Positions 10,803 through 20,430 of a DNA stretch of 64,000 nt are shown in pieces. The number at the start of each line of letters is the position of its first letter. Within the stretch, counting starts at the first letter, position 1. This DNA is from Pseudorasbora parva (Eukaryota; Chordata; Actinopteri; Cypriniformes; Gobionidae). The DNA is taken from contig NC_090178.1 of the NCBI RefSeq assembly GCF_024679245.1, positions 24,717,703 to 24,781,702 on the forward strand, written 5' to 3'. Made by a program: the position numbers and the translations under genes. The notes under the pieces are model-generated. The model did not search any database. It had not been told where the DNA came from and worked only from the letters and a program-made list of their open reading frames with translations.

Positions 10803-13800
10803 ATGGCAACGGAGGAAGCTTTTATTAAAGAACCCTCTAATGAGTTACTTTTTAAATTGTCGAAAGAGCAGTTGCTGAATTTGGCAGTAACGTATAAAGT
10901 TGAGCTCACTTCTGCTGAAAAGCGCACCAAAGACTCAATTAAAGCCGTCTTACAAACTGCTTTGGTTAGTCAGGGCATTTTGCCTATTGAGAAACAATCT
11001 CCCGTGTCTACAGAGGCATTAGAGCTGCAGATTCGATTGAGAGAGTTAAATATCAAAGAGAAGCAAATTGAGTTAGAGCGGGAGCGTATGCAAGCACATG
11101 CCCGTGAGACTGAACTTGAAAACCGACTGGCTTTAAGTAAGTTAGAAATCGAGGCCCAGAGGGAAGGCGTTGTTCCTTCTGACCCTAATTCCTTTGACGT
11201 CACTCGCCACATTCGACTTGTGCCACCTTTTGTGGAAAGAGAGGTGGAAAAATATTTTCCACACTTTGAGCGTGTCGCAACCAATTTAAATTGGCCAAAA
11301 ACTGCATGGGCATTCCTCCTGCAATGCGTTTTAGTGGGAAGAGCGCAGGAGGTTTACTCGTCGCTAACAGTAGAGCAGAGCGGTGACTACGATGTGGTGA
11401 AAGCGTCAGTTCTGAGATGCTATCAGCTGATCCCTGAAGCATATCGACAGAAGTTTAGGAACTTAAAGAAAACTGAGCGGCAAACTTTTGTTGAATTCGG
11501 TCGAGATAAAGCTGCTCTATTTGATCGCTGGTGTTCATCACAGCAGGTTGATAGTCAGGAGAAATTGCGTGAGCTAATTCTCTTAGAGGAATTTAAGAAC
11601 TGTCTTCCGACCGCTGTGGCAACCTATTTAGCTGAGCAGAGGGCCGAATCTATTTCTGAAGCTGCTATACTTGCGGACGAATATGTTTTAACGCATAACA
11701 TTGCCAAAGAACGTTTTCGCTTAAGAGTTAATCCCTCCACGACCTCTGATGTAGACGTGAAAAAGAATGCAGTAAAACAAGAAGACAGACACTGTTTTTA
11801 TTGTAAAAAACCTGGGCATGTTGTGGCAGACTGCTTAATATTGAAGAAAAAACAGTCCTCGAAACCAATGGGTCTTGTTAGTTCTTCGACGAAAATGTCG
11901 CCTGTCCTTCATGCAGAGATAAAGTCAGAGAAAACCGAGTCCATGTACGAGCCCTTTCTGACGAATGGGACCGTATCTGTGCTTGGTGAAGATGCCGTGG
12001 CTGTGCGCATCTTGCGAGATACGGGCGCTGCGCAGTCTTTCCTCCTCCGTGGCTTGTTGCCCTTGTCTGAAAAGACTGCAACCGGTAGCAGTGTCCTTGT
12101 TCGAGGAATCGAGATGGGTTTTCTCGATGTTCCCTTACATAAGGTACATCTGGAGTCAGACTTAGTGTCTGGTAATGTAGTTGTTGGCGTTCAAGACTCT
12201 TTACCAATCCCTGGTGTGACGTTTCTCCTTGGTAATGACCTAGCCGGTGGAAATGTGTGGAGCCGTGGCGACGTTCCACCTGAGGTTGTTTCTGTGCCGC
12301 TCACCCAAGAGTGCCCTGATGAGTGCGCACAAAAATTCCCTGAGGTATTTCCTACTAGTGTTGTCACTAGGTCGCAGACTCAGAGGTTGAGGGATGCAGT
12401 ACCTCCCAATAACGTGGACCTGAGCGACAGTTTCATTGCTCATCCTACAGAATGTGAGAGGCTCTTTGAACCTCCTTTCACTCAATGCCACAGTAGTCCT
12501 AGGCCTGTAGTGAATGAGGAAAAAGAAAAGCACTTAGATATCTCATTGTCATTAGAGAAACTTATTGCTGCTCAACAAAAAGACCCCACTCTTGTTTCAT
12601 GTTTTAATGCTGTTCAATCTGTTTCAGACCGTGCAAGCGAGAGTCCGACCTACTTCATCAGAGATGGCCTACTTATGCGAAGGTGGAGACCTCAGAGAAG
12701 TAATGAGTGGAATGACATTGACCAAATTGTTTTACCATCTGAAAGCAGACGAGTCATTTTGAGTGTTGCACATGATGGCGTTTCTGGTCATTTAGGTGTG
12801 ACTAAAACATTCAACCGTATTCTCCGTCACTTTTTCTGGCCTGGGCTGAAGCGTGATGTGCGCTGGTTTTGTAAAACGTGCCATGTCTGCCAGGTTAGTG
12901 GGAAACCAAACCAGACAATTCCATCTGCACCTTTGTACCCCATACCTGCCATGGGTGAGCCTTTTGAAAAAGTAATCATTGACTGCGTTGGTCCTCTTCC
13001 ACGGTCCAAAAGTGGCTATCAGTATCTGTTAACCATTATGTGTACTGCTACTCGCTTCCCAGAGGCGGTGCCTCTGAGGAAGATCACTGCTAAAATTGTG
13101 TGCAGGGCTTTGTTAAAGTTCTTTTCTTTTGTTGGGTTACCAAGAATTGTTCAAAGTGACCAAGGAACAAACTTTACGTCGCGGGTCTTTTCTCGAGTTC
13201 TTAAGTCGCTACAAGTTAAGCACCGCATTTCAAGTGCATTTCATCCGGAAAGTCAAGGCGCTCTTGAACGTTACCATCAGACGCTAAAATCTATGCTGCG
13301 TGCATATTGTTTGGAGGTGGGTGCAGACTGGGAAGATGCGATTCCTTGGATGCTTATGGCCTCTAGAGAAGTCGTGCAAGAGTCAATCGGTTTCAGCCCT
13401 GCAGAGCTAGTGTTTGCCCACAACGTTCGTACGCCATTGAGCGTTATTAAAGATCAGTGGCTGAGCAAACCTACTTCTCGTAGCGCATTACAGTTTATAT
13501 GTCACGTTCGTAGCAGACTTCACAGAGCGCGTGAACTTGCGAGAGCGAACTTGGAAAAGACCCAGTTTAACATGAAAACGTGGTATGATCGTAAAGCTAA
13601 AGCCCGTTCGTTTAAACCAGGAGACCAAGTATTGGTTCTCTTTCCTGTGCCCGGCTCGGTATTCCAGGCACGATTCAGAGGGCCATATACTGTGGAAAAG
13701 AAAATATCTGATCTGGATTATGTAATTTTAACCCCAGATAAGCGTCGGCATTCTCGTGTCTGTCATGTAAACATGCTCAAGCCATATCATAAGCGTGAAT

Positions 13801-15353
13801 GTGTTCAAAATGACTTGAGTAATCTTAACTTACCCAGTCCTGTTGAGTCGCCCGTGTTGCTCTCTTCACTGGTAGAGGATGATGACGCTGTGACTCCTCC
13901 GTCGCGGTGCGTGATTGAAGGTCGACTCAATAACTCTGCTATGCTATCGATCATTGCAAAACATTTGCCTCATTTAACTTCCGCTCAAACTGCTGACATA
14001 TTGTCTGTGATAGATGACTTCCCTGAGTTATTCGGCGACGTTCCAACCGTAACTACAGTCCTGGAACATGATATAGATGTGGGTGATAAGGGACCGATTA
14101 AACAGCACCCATATAGGGTAAATCCAGAGAAACGCGCTATCCTGCAACGGGAGGTTGAGTACATGTTAGAGAATAATATTGCTGAGCCTAGCTTTAGCCC
14201 TTGGAGCTCCCCGTGCCTGTTAGTTGGCAAACCTGATGGCACTCACAGGTTTTGTACGGACTACAGGCGTGTTAATGCCATCACTCTGCCAGACTGTTAT
14301 CCGTTACCGCGGATGGATGACTGTGTGGACCGTGTTGGCTCTGCCACATTTGTAACTAAGGTTGACCTCCTAAAGGGTTACTGGCAAGTGCCCCTTACAC
14401 CTAGGGCTAAACAGATATCAGCTTTTGTGACCCCAGATGCATTTATGAATTATAAAGTTCTGGCTTTCGGAATGCGAAACGCTCCAGCCTCGTTCCAGCG
14501 TTTAGTGAACATTGTTTTAACTGGAATGTCAAACTGCGAGGCATATTTGGATGACATAGTCCTATATAGTACACACTGGTCCGAACACATCACACAACTT
14601 CGAGAGCTTTTTCGTAGGCTGTCTAATGCCAATCTCACAATTAACCTTGCAAAATGTGAGTTTGGAAAAGCCACTGTCACTTACTTGGGGCGAATAGTTG
14701 GCAGAGGACATGTTTTGCCAGTAATGGCTAAAGTAGCCGCTATTCAAGAGTTTCCAGTGCCTTGTGATCGCCGTGCGTTACGCCGATTCTTAGGAATGGT
14801 AGGCTACTATCGGAGTTTTTGTAAGAACTTTTCGACTGTGGTTTGTCCCCTCACTAATCTTCTGAGCCCCAAAACTAAATTTGACTGGACTGAGTCCTGT
14901 AGTAGAGCGTTTGAAAATGTCAAAGCACTCTTGTTGACTGCTCCCGTGCTCGCTGCGCCGGACTTCAACAAACCGTTTCAGCTTGCTGTAGACGCCAGCA
15001 ATGTAGGGGTCGGTGCTGTACTTTTACAATCGGGTGCAGACAACATAAACCATCCAGTGAGTTTCTTCTCCAGGAAGTTTAATTCTGCCCAGAGAAATTA
15101 CTCCACTATTGAACAAGAGACTTTGGCCTTAGTCCTAGCCATTCAGCACTTTGAAGTGTATTTAGGCTCTACAGTACATCCAGTTAAGGTCTATACTGAT
15201 CATGACCCACTCAAATTCCTCAGTCGCATGTACAATTCAAATCGTAGGTTAATGCGTTGGAGTCTATTGCTTCAACCGTTTAACCTCCAGATTGTGCATG
15301 TCCGGGGGATAGACAATGTTATTGCCGACGCGTTGTCTAGGGTGGATGCTTAA
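10803..15353 (+). CDS. Gag-Pol polyprotein, Gmr1-type (Gag-PR-IN-RT-RH)
   Basis: Single 1,516-codon frame with no stop. Order: charged coiled coil (about 70-120); SCAN-like capsid helices (about 135-300); CCHC knuckle C-x2-C-x4-H-x4-C at about 331-344; aspartic protease D-T-G at 406-408; integrase with an HHCC finger (about 657-695) and D727, D786, E822, the last two 35 residues apart; GPY/F-like module (about 930-1,000); reverse transcriptase with YLDD at 1,248-1,251; RNase H with its first Asp at 1,397, ending ADALSRVDA. It copies element RNA into DNA and inserts it. Integrase before reverse transcriptase marks the Gmr1 clade. There is no separate gag stop or frameshift, so Gag and Pol are one product before proteolysis. 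All catalytic residues looked for are present; the element may be active. Confidence 0.96.
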   Translation: MATEEAFIKEPSNELLFKLSKEQLLNLAVTYKVELTSAEKRTKDSIKAVLQTALVSQGILPIEKQSPVSTEALELQIRLRELNIKEKQIELERERMQAHARETELENRLALSKLEIEAQREGVVPSDPNSFDVTRHIRLVPPFVEREVEKYFPHFERVATNLNWPKTAWAFLLQCVLVGRAQEVYSSLTVEQSGDYDVVKASVLRCYQLIPEAYRQKFRNLKKTERQTFVEFGRDKAALFDRWCSSQQVDSQEKLRELILLEEFKNCLPTAVATYLAEQRAESISEAAILADEYVLTHNIAKERFRLRVNPSTTSDVDVKKNAVKQEDRHCFYCKKPGHVVADCLILKKKQSSKPMGLVSSSTKMSPVLHAEIKSEKTESMYEPFLTNGTVSVLGEDAVAVRILRDTGAAQSFLLRGLLPLSEKTATGSSVLVRGIEMGFLDVPLHKVHLESDLVSGNVVVGVQDSLPIPGVTFLLGNDLAGGNVWSRGDVPPEVVSVPLTQECPDECAQKFPEVFPTSVVTRSQTQRLRDAVPPNNVDLSDSFIAHPTECERLFEPPFTQCHSSPRPVVNEEKEKHLDISLSLEKLIAAQQKDPTLVSCFNAVQSVSDRASESPTYFIRDGLLMRRWRPQRSNEWNDIDQIVLPSESRRVILSVAHDGVSGHLGVTKTFNRILRHFFWPGLKRDVRWFCKTCHVCQVSGKPNQTIPSAPLYPIPAMGEPFEKVIIDCVGPLPRSKSGYQYLLTIMCTATRFPEAVPLRKITAKIVCRALLKFFSFVGLPRIVQSDQGTNFTSRVFSRVLKSLQVKHRISSAFHPESQGALERYHQTLKSMLRAYCLEVGADWEDAIPWMLMASREVVQESIGFSPAELVFAHNVRTPLSVIKDQWLSKPTSRSALQFICHVRSRLHRARELARANLEKTQFNMKTWYDRKAKARSFKPGDQVLVLFPVPGSVFQARFRGPYTVEKKISDLDYVILTPDKRRHSRVCHVNMLKPYHKRECVQNDLSNLNLPSPVESPVLLSSLVEDDDAVTPPSRCVIEGRLNNSAMLSIIAKHLPHLTSAQTADILSVIDDFPELFGDVPTVTTVLEHDIDVGDKGPIKQHPYRVNPEKRAILQREVEYMLENNIAEPSFSPWSSPCLLVGKPDGTHRFCTDYRRVNAITLPDCYPLPRMDDCVDRVGSATFVTKVDLLKGYWQVPLTPRAKQISAFVTPDAFMNYKVLAFGMRNAPASFQRLVNIVLTGMSNCEAYLDDIVLYSTHWSEHITQLRELFRRLSNANLTINLAKCEFGKATVTYLGRIVGRGHVLPVMAKVAAIQEFPVPCDRRALRRFLGMVGYYRSFCKNFSTVVCPLTNLLSPKTKFDWTESCSRAFENVKALLLTAPVLAAPDFNKPFQLAVDASNVGVGAVLLQSGADNINHPVSFFSRKFNSAQRNYSTIEQETLALVLAIQHFEVYLGSTVHPVKVYTDHDPLKFLSRMYNSNRRLMRWSLLLQPFNLQIVHVRGIDNVIADALSRVDA

Positions 15354-15680
15354 TGTTAAGATGTAGATAGAGTTTTGCTGTTTGTAAAAATAAAAATTAA
15401 AAAGTTTTGTAAAGCTTTGCATTTGCCCTTTGTAATTGGAAAGTCCTAAAATGTTCTGGCCTGTGTGGCCTAAAACTAGCTTGTAATTAATTTAAAAAAA
15501 ATAAATAGATAGTTTGGCGTAATTATAGTTATCTTCATAAGCAGGTACTTCTACCATCGGTGGTAATGTTTTTTTTTTGTATTTGGAACTCTATTGTCTG
15601 GGTTGGTTCAAACAGTTAGCTGAACACAGAAAAAAAGAGTTTACAATGTATGGCGACAGGTCACCATTTTGGGGTGAGGG
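15354..15680 (+). other. 3' untranslated part and polypurine tract
   Basis: AT-rich 3' segment ending in ttttggggtgaggg directly before the 3' LTR. The purine run at about 15,671-15,680 is the expected plus-strand primer. Confidence 0.75.
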
Positions 15681-16062
15681 TGTTACGTCCCTCAGCTCTG
15701 GTGTTTGTTGCTACACGTGTTTGAGTGAGTTCATGCAGTGTGTGTCTCTTGATTGCAGATGAGCCACACCTGAGCGGAGCCTGTAGTAGCGCTATAAAAG
15801 ATTTCCTGGAGCATTTCAGGGGGCGCACACAGATCCTTGAGAGTCTGCACAACCGTGCTCACCTGCTGGCTTTGGTTGCCGTTCAGCCGTCCACCCAGTA
15901 TAAAACGTTCCGTACTGATTGTTGTTTTTCTTTGTTTTTTTTTGTTAAACTACCTTTAAGGACCATTTTGTTAAATAAAATACCCCTACATTATTTTTGA
16001 CACGAGCTGGTTTGTGTGCGTCTCTCCTTCATGTTAAGGGTGGTGTCCGACCGCCCGTAACA
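15681..16062 (+). repeat. 3' LTR of the Gmr1-type element
   Basis: 382 bp; no difference from the 5' LTR was found when read side by side. It carries the same TATA box (15,793) and AATAAA (15,974). Followed by the ACAT target duplicate. Confidence 0.95.
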
Positions 16063-16112
16063 ACATTTTAATAAGTACATTTATTAAGTGGGATTCTTCT
16101 GTTAGAATATAT

Positions 16113-18579
16113 GACCCTGTCTGTGAAACCCTTGCTAAAGTCGCAAAATTTTATGTTTAAAAAAAAAAAAAAATGTATAAGATAATGATAGTCAAAGTGC
16201 CATAGCGATAAAAATGACGAAAATAGGTATTTTGTGTTTATTGCTGTAAATGATAAATTATACCAAGGGGTTTGAGACATACTCAATTTTTAGTTCATAA
16301 CATTATAAATAGTGAAATTAGTGATTTTATTGACACTACACTTTATACTTTTGCACAAAAAAAATATCGGGTACGGGCTCCCTAAACGTTGATTTTAATC
16401 ATCTCAGGGGGTTTTCATCACAACAAGACCAGCTGATTCGTATGATAGATCGGTTCAGGAACTTATTTTTTTTTACCATTAGGAAGAGAAAGACATTAAT
16501 ATCAATCGGCACGAGCGGCAGTCAGGTCATTACGACTTAAGCCGGGCTCAGATGTCTGGCGAGATATTTTCGTTTCATCGCCAATATTTTAATATTTTCT
16601 TCGTTGTTTTGTAGCTCAACATTGTGCCAATAATAACCATCTTAATTTAAATTCATATTAGGCCTGCTATGTGACTATTTAAAACATGTTGTGGATGGTG
16701 GTGCGTCAGATTAATGAAGTGTTTCCCAACCGGGGTGCGCAGGGTGCCGCGTAAAAGGTTTCACAGCACTTGCATCGCGGCTCATCTCACATCTAATGAT
16801 GCATCTTTAATATAGGTTGTAACTTGAAAATAATACTTTATGTATGTTTCTGTCGATGGATACACGTGCTGGCTCCTCAGTTATACATTACAACAACAGC
16901 GATAATAAAAGAAAAACGTGGGCAAACGGTCTCTCTTAGTAAACTTTGTTCAATGCATGTGAGTGCTGCCGTATCTTCGAATATGAATACGGGTGTAGAG
17001 TCAGTAGACGTGATTGAGAACTCACGTGCGATCGCGATGTGAAAAGATTTGTCTCTGTGCGGTCATCCGAAAGCGCGCACATGCACGTCTCAGCGTGCAT
17101 CTATTGAGTTCTCTTTCAAATCTTGCGCTTGAACGGACAAACTCACACAAGAAGTAGCCTATGTCAACATGTCCATCTTGATGAGTATCCAAGCAGACAT
17201 AGTCTGAATATGCCTTAAGTGAACATACAGTCGAGAAAGCGATACCCCTGGGTCTTAAAGGAGCAGTAGCCTTTACTGCTGTCTGTTTAATGTCAAAGAA
17301 GATTAGGAATCACTCACTGCTCTTGATTGAATAGCTTTTGTAAGTTTAATAAGGATTAATATTTAATTTAAACAGTTAAATAGGCAGTAATTTTTCATTT
17401 GATTACTTTATTCAATTTATTTACCTAAAACTAATGTTAGACCTACCTGAAAAGAAAAGAAAAAAGCATTATTTTATTATCTATGCTCAATAGTAATTAT
17501 TTGTGCTGCTGCTTGTACTTAAGTTATTTTGTTCTTTTCTTTATTTTATTTGACAGTAGTCCTTTTTTCCATAAACATAGCAAATACTGAACCATACAGA
17601 AACTGTGAACCTGAAACTGTGAACCTAAAACCTAAAACCGAATACTGAGCAATCTGTACTGTTACACCACTAGCGTTACTTATGCGAGGGGGTGCCACAA
17701 AATTTAGAACATTTTCAAAGTGCGCCATGACAAAAGGTTGAGAAACACTGGATTAGTGAATTAAGTTATCTAGGCTATTTGACATGGCAGCACTTAAACG
17801 TGAGCAGGAACAGAAAATAGCTGATTGCTTAAACAGCTTTTCCAATATTAATCTCGGTTGAATTACCCCGAATAATGAAATAACCGGGTTTATTGAAGAA
17901 AGTGCAGGTTTGGAACAACATGAGGGTAAATAAATGATGACAGAATTTTCATTTTTGGGTGAACTATCCCTCTCTTAATTTTTACTCCAGTACTGTACTT
18001 AATGTTACATAGTAGCCCAGTAAAATAATTTAAGTTAGAGATTTTCTACTGAAATGTAATATATTAATTAATTTATATATTAATGACTTTTTCCATGGAT
18101 ATTTAATTTTATTACTAAAGTTATACAAATAATTTCAATTAATTGACTTGGTAATTGTTGCTACGATCAAGCTCTTGTACCCCCAATTCGTTTGATTGTT
18201 TTTGTGCTTTTTGGACATGCATCATAATAAATAGGCCTGTTTTACAAAACTTTAAGATTTTTCCCATAAATGTGTCATATATCACTGAAAATGGGAGAAT
18301 CTCAGCTTTAATGTGGTATATGGCTCATATTCAGGATAATTATGCATCAAATGTGTTGCAGTTTTAAAAATAAGCTCGTTTTTACATTGGAATTTCTCAA
18401 AAACATGATTTTCTGAGCCCGAAATTGAGCAAATCTTTAACGTAGCCATACTCAGTTAATATAAGAGATATCAAGGTAATATTTTAACAGAATGTTCTTT
18501 ACATTATATAGGATGATTTTATGTAGAAAACAGTGAATCACAAAAAAATTACTTTAGGAGGGTTTTCACAGACAGGGTC
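16113..18579. mobile_element. DNA transposon with 28-bp TIRs and ATAT duplication
   Basis: Termini gaccctgtctgtgaaaccc and, inverted at the right end, gaccctgtctgtgaaaaccc form imperfect ~28-bp TIRs that continue to ctaaagt. They are flanked by ATAT (16,109-16,112 and 18,580-18,583). The paralogous right arm has an uninterrupted site at this point (near 59,215). The 2,467 bp include a 1,034-bp hAT insertion; the rest is AT-rich without a long frame, so it is non-autonomous or decayed. The superfamily is not assigned. Confidence 0.8.
16717..17750. mobile_element. hAT-type non-autonomous element (nested)
   Basis: TIRs aagtgtttcccaacc and, at the right end inverted, cagtgtttctcaacc. Flanked by GATTAATG (16,709-16,716) and GATTAGTG (17,751-17,758), an 8-bp duplication with one mismatch. 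There is no long frame. Its core (about 16,800-17,450) matches the inverted core of the hAT at 47,684-49,043, although the termini differ. It lies inside the 16,113-18,579 transposon and is therefore younger than it. Confidence 0.85.
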
Positions 18580-18972
18580 ATATAAGCCATTTCAAAATAT
18601 CACACTACAATCATTATTTCTGCAATATCTTTATAGTAATTGGTATGCTATTCTGAATTCAGCCATATACCCTGACATAATACATACAAATAATAAAATA
18701 ATCTGCTTATGGTGTTGATATAGTAAATAGGTGTTTTGCATCATAGTTGTTACTACAGTGTATATTGTAGATTTCGGCACACTGCTTTGACCAATGAAAA
18801 GACACATTTTATAATGATACATTTAATATAATGAAACTTATTACTTATTGCATAAACACTCCAAGCTGTACAGTATCAATATATATATGCAATGTAATTA
18901 ATATTTTAGCCACTGTGTAGACAGGCAGTGTTTTGAATTTATCATCATATCTGTATTTCTCTCCTCTTTTAG
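18580..18972 (+). other. Intron sequence shared with the right arm
   Basis: Directly upstream of the left terminal exon. By eye it is roughly 85-90% identical to the complement of about 58,814-59,200. It ends in a strong polypyrimidine tract and acceptor (ttctctcctcttttag). No other feature is seen. Confidence 0.75.
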
Positions 18973-19063
18973 TGGATGTCTGGGCATATTTTGCAATTCC
19001 AGTGCCAAGACTGTTTCTTCTCTGATCCTCTTGGTGGTTTGCCTCCTTTTGCTGGTGAATTAA
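18973..19063 (+). CDS. Terminal exon, left gene: CNSS motif and hydrophobic C-terminal tail
   Basis: After a strong acceptor, the first base completes the phase-2 codon left by mini-exon 5. Then 29 codons read GCLGIFCNSSAKT, VSSLILLVVC, LLLLVN and a TAA stop. A small-residue cluster (N-S-S-A) followed by about 15 hydrophobic residues to the very end, with no charged cytoplasmic tail, fits a GPI-attachment signal; a short transmembrane end is the alternative. The exon in the right paralogue is 6 nt shorter, in frame, with the same acceptor, phase and stop. The frame on the opposite strand here is only a shadow. Function is unknown; a mucin-like surface protein, perhaps with a Ly6- or CD55-like head encoded upstream, would fit. 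Confidence 0.75.
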
Positions 19064-20020
19064 ACACGAGAAGCCGCTGTCAATCACGAACCAATGTCTG
19101 ACTTCACAAGAGTTGTAGTCATTGTTTAAGCTTTGCATCTATCGTCAGCCTTCTGAGTATGATTTCATTTAATCCATGCATACATTTTCCAAAGCACTTG
19201 TCCTTTGTAGCCTATATTCCAGCATCTCAGGTGGGAGAACATGTAAAGTTCCTGGGCTTTATATCATTGAATGAGCATTTAATTAAGTTCTTTACACAGT
19301 CTGACTTACCAGAGATAAAGAAATCAACATGTTAATCCTAACTCTAAATCCAATGATTACAAGTGTATATCTCTTTAATGTTTTAAAGATTCTCTTTAAA
19401 GGTTTGATTAAAAGGTTTGCAATATCTGAGACTCTCCAAAGTGCCAAATTATTGAAACATTTAATAGTATCATATGGTAGAGATGTCACTTATCTATTAG
19501 ACAAAACATCTCCTGATCACAATTAACAGAGAAAAATAAGAAAATCAATTGGAAAGCAGGACAGCAACATTATTTTACATGCTGTTTTCAATCCAAGAGA
19601 AGTAACATTATTAAGTCTACCCAAAGATTTCCATGTTTTATTATGGATATCTAAAATTAGAATTAACTCAAAGATTTAACCCCTTAAGTGTCACCCCCCT
19701 TTTTGAAAATATACATGAAAATTCACTATCCAAACTTAAATGGTTGTAATTCAAGAATGCTTTGGAATATAGACATAAGGTTGGTCTCATTTTAAAGAAG
19801 ACAGGCAGCAGAGTATTGCTCAAGTGTTAAGCTAAGTTTAAATCCCTTTAAAAAAATCAAGTATAAAAAAGTTTAAATGTACTGTAAATCAAATACACTC
19901 TATTAGATATTTAATATAAAATATATGTTACAAAATAATTTGTACTCTAAAATTACTATCAAATCAAAGCCATATGTCTAATCAATTTGTGTTCCAAATT
20001 TGAAGTTGATATCACAAAAA
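19064..20020 (+). other. 3' flank of left gene, then older repeat sequence
   Basis: To about 19,690 the sequence matches the complement of 58,040-58,728 and includes the 3' untranslated part. No clear AATAAA was found. From about 19,682 (ccccttaagtgtcaccccc) an AT-rich stretch begins that may be the end of an old DNA transposon into which the DIRS and fold-back elements inserted. Confidence 0.6.
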
Positions 20021-20066
20021 CGTCTCAGGTTACGTATGTAACCCTAGTTCCCTGAGGGAACGAGAC

Positions 20067-20223
20067 GCTGCGTCGAAACGCTGTGAGAACGCCTCTGCGT
20101 TAATGCGTCGTGAAGCGCCTGTAGAACCATTCCATCGGAAAAAAGATCGATCGTCGGCGTGATGACGTCATCGACCGGAAGCTATAAAACGTCCGTGAAA
20201 ACAAACAGGAACTAACTTCTGAT
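20067..20223 (-). repeat. Left inverted terminal repeat of DIRS element
   Basis: From gctgcgtcgaaacgctgtg to aacttctga; inverted copy of 25,080-25,235 with a few differences. It includes a gctataaaacgtcc box. Bases 20,021-20,066 are the extension unique to this end. Confidence 0.88.
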
Positions 20224-20269
20224 AAAGCCTGAAGTAAGTGATCACGGACACGCCGGGAGTATGGCAGAG

Positions 20270-20370
20270 CGACGCAGCGTCTCGTTCCCTCAAGGAACTA
20301 TGGTTACATACGTAACCTGAGACGTTCCCTTTCGGGGAACTCGAGCTGCGTCGAAACGCTGTGAGAACGC
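20270..20370. repeat. Internal complementary region (ICR) of DIRS element
   Basis: The first half (to about 20,323, ending cgtaacctgagacg) is the complement of the left outer end 20,021-20,073. The second half (gttccctttcggggaac onward) is the complement of the right outer end 25,205-25,254. In DIRS1 this region templates joining of the ends into a circle. The meeting point predicts the junction sequence of the circular form. Confidence 0.88.
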
Positions 20371-20430
20371 TTATACCCACATCGCCATAGGACCAAGTGT
20401 CTCGTATGTGTGAAGCCGAAGCGCACACGG

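Larger units (their letters stand above)
9779..16062 (+). mobile_element. Intact Gmr1-type gypsy LTR retrotransposon
   Basis: Complete 6,284-bp element: two 382-bp LTRs, a primer-binding site, one 1,516-codon gag-pol frame and a purine-rich tract. The integrase lies before reverse transcriptase, the order typical of copia elements but known in the Gmr1 clade of Ty3/gypsy in deuterostomes. Flanking ACAT (9,775-9,778 and 16,063-16,066) is a 4-bp target duplication. The inverted paralogous arm near 59,230 retains the empty site, with a single ACAT. LTRs that cannot be told apart by eye plus an open frame indicate a very recent insertion. It lies in sense orientation within the intron before the left terminal exon. 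Confidence 0.95.

Noticed and set aside
18845..19138. 97-codon minus-strand frame with a similar plus-strand frame at 58,654-58,917
   Set aside because: It looked like a conserved gene, but it is antisense to the terminal exon. The exon on the other strand has a splice acceptor, matching phase and a hydrophobic tail, which explains the conservation.
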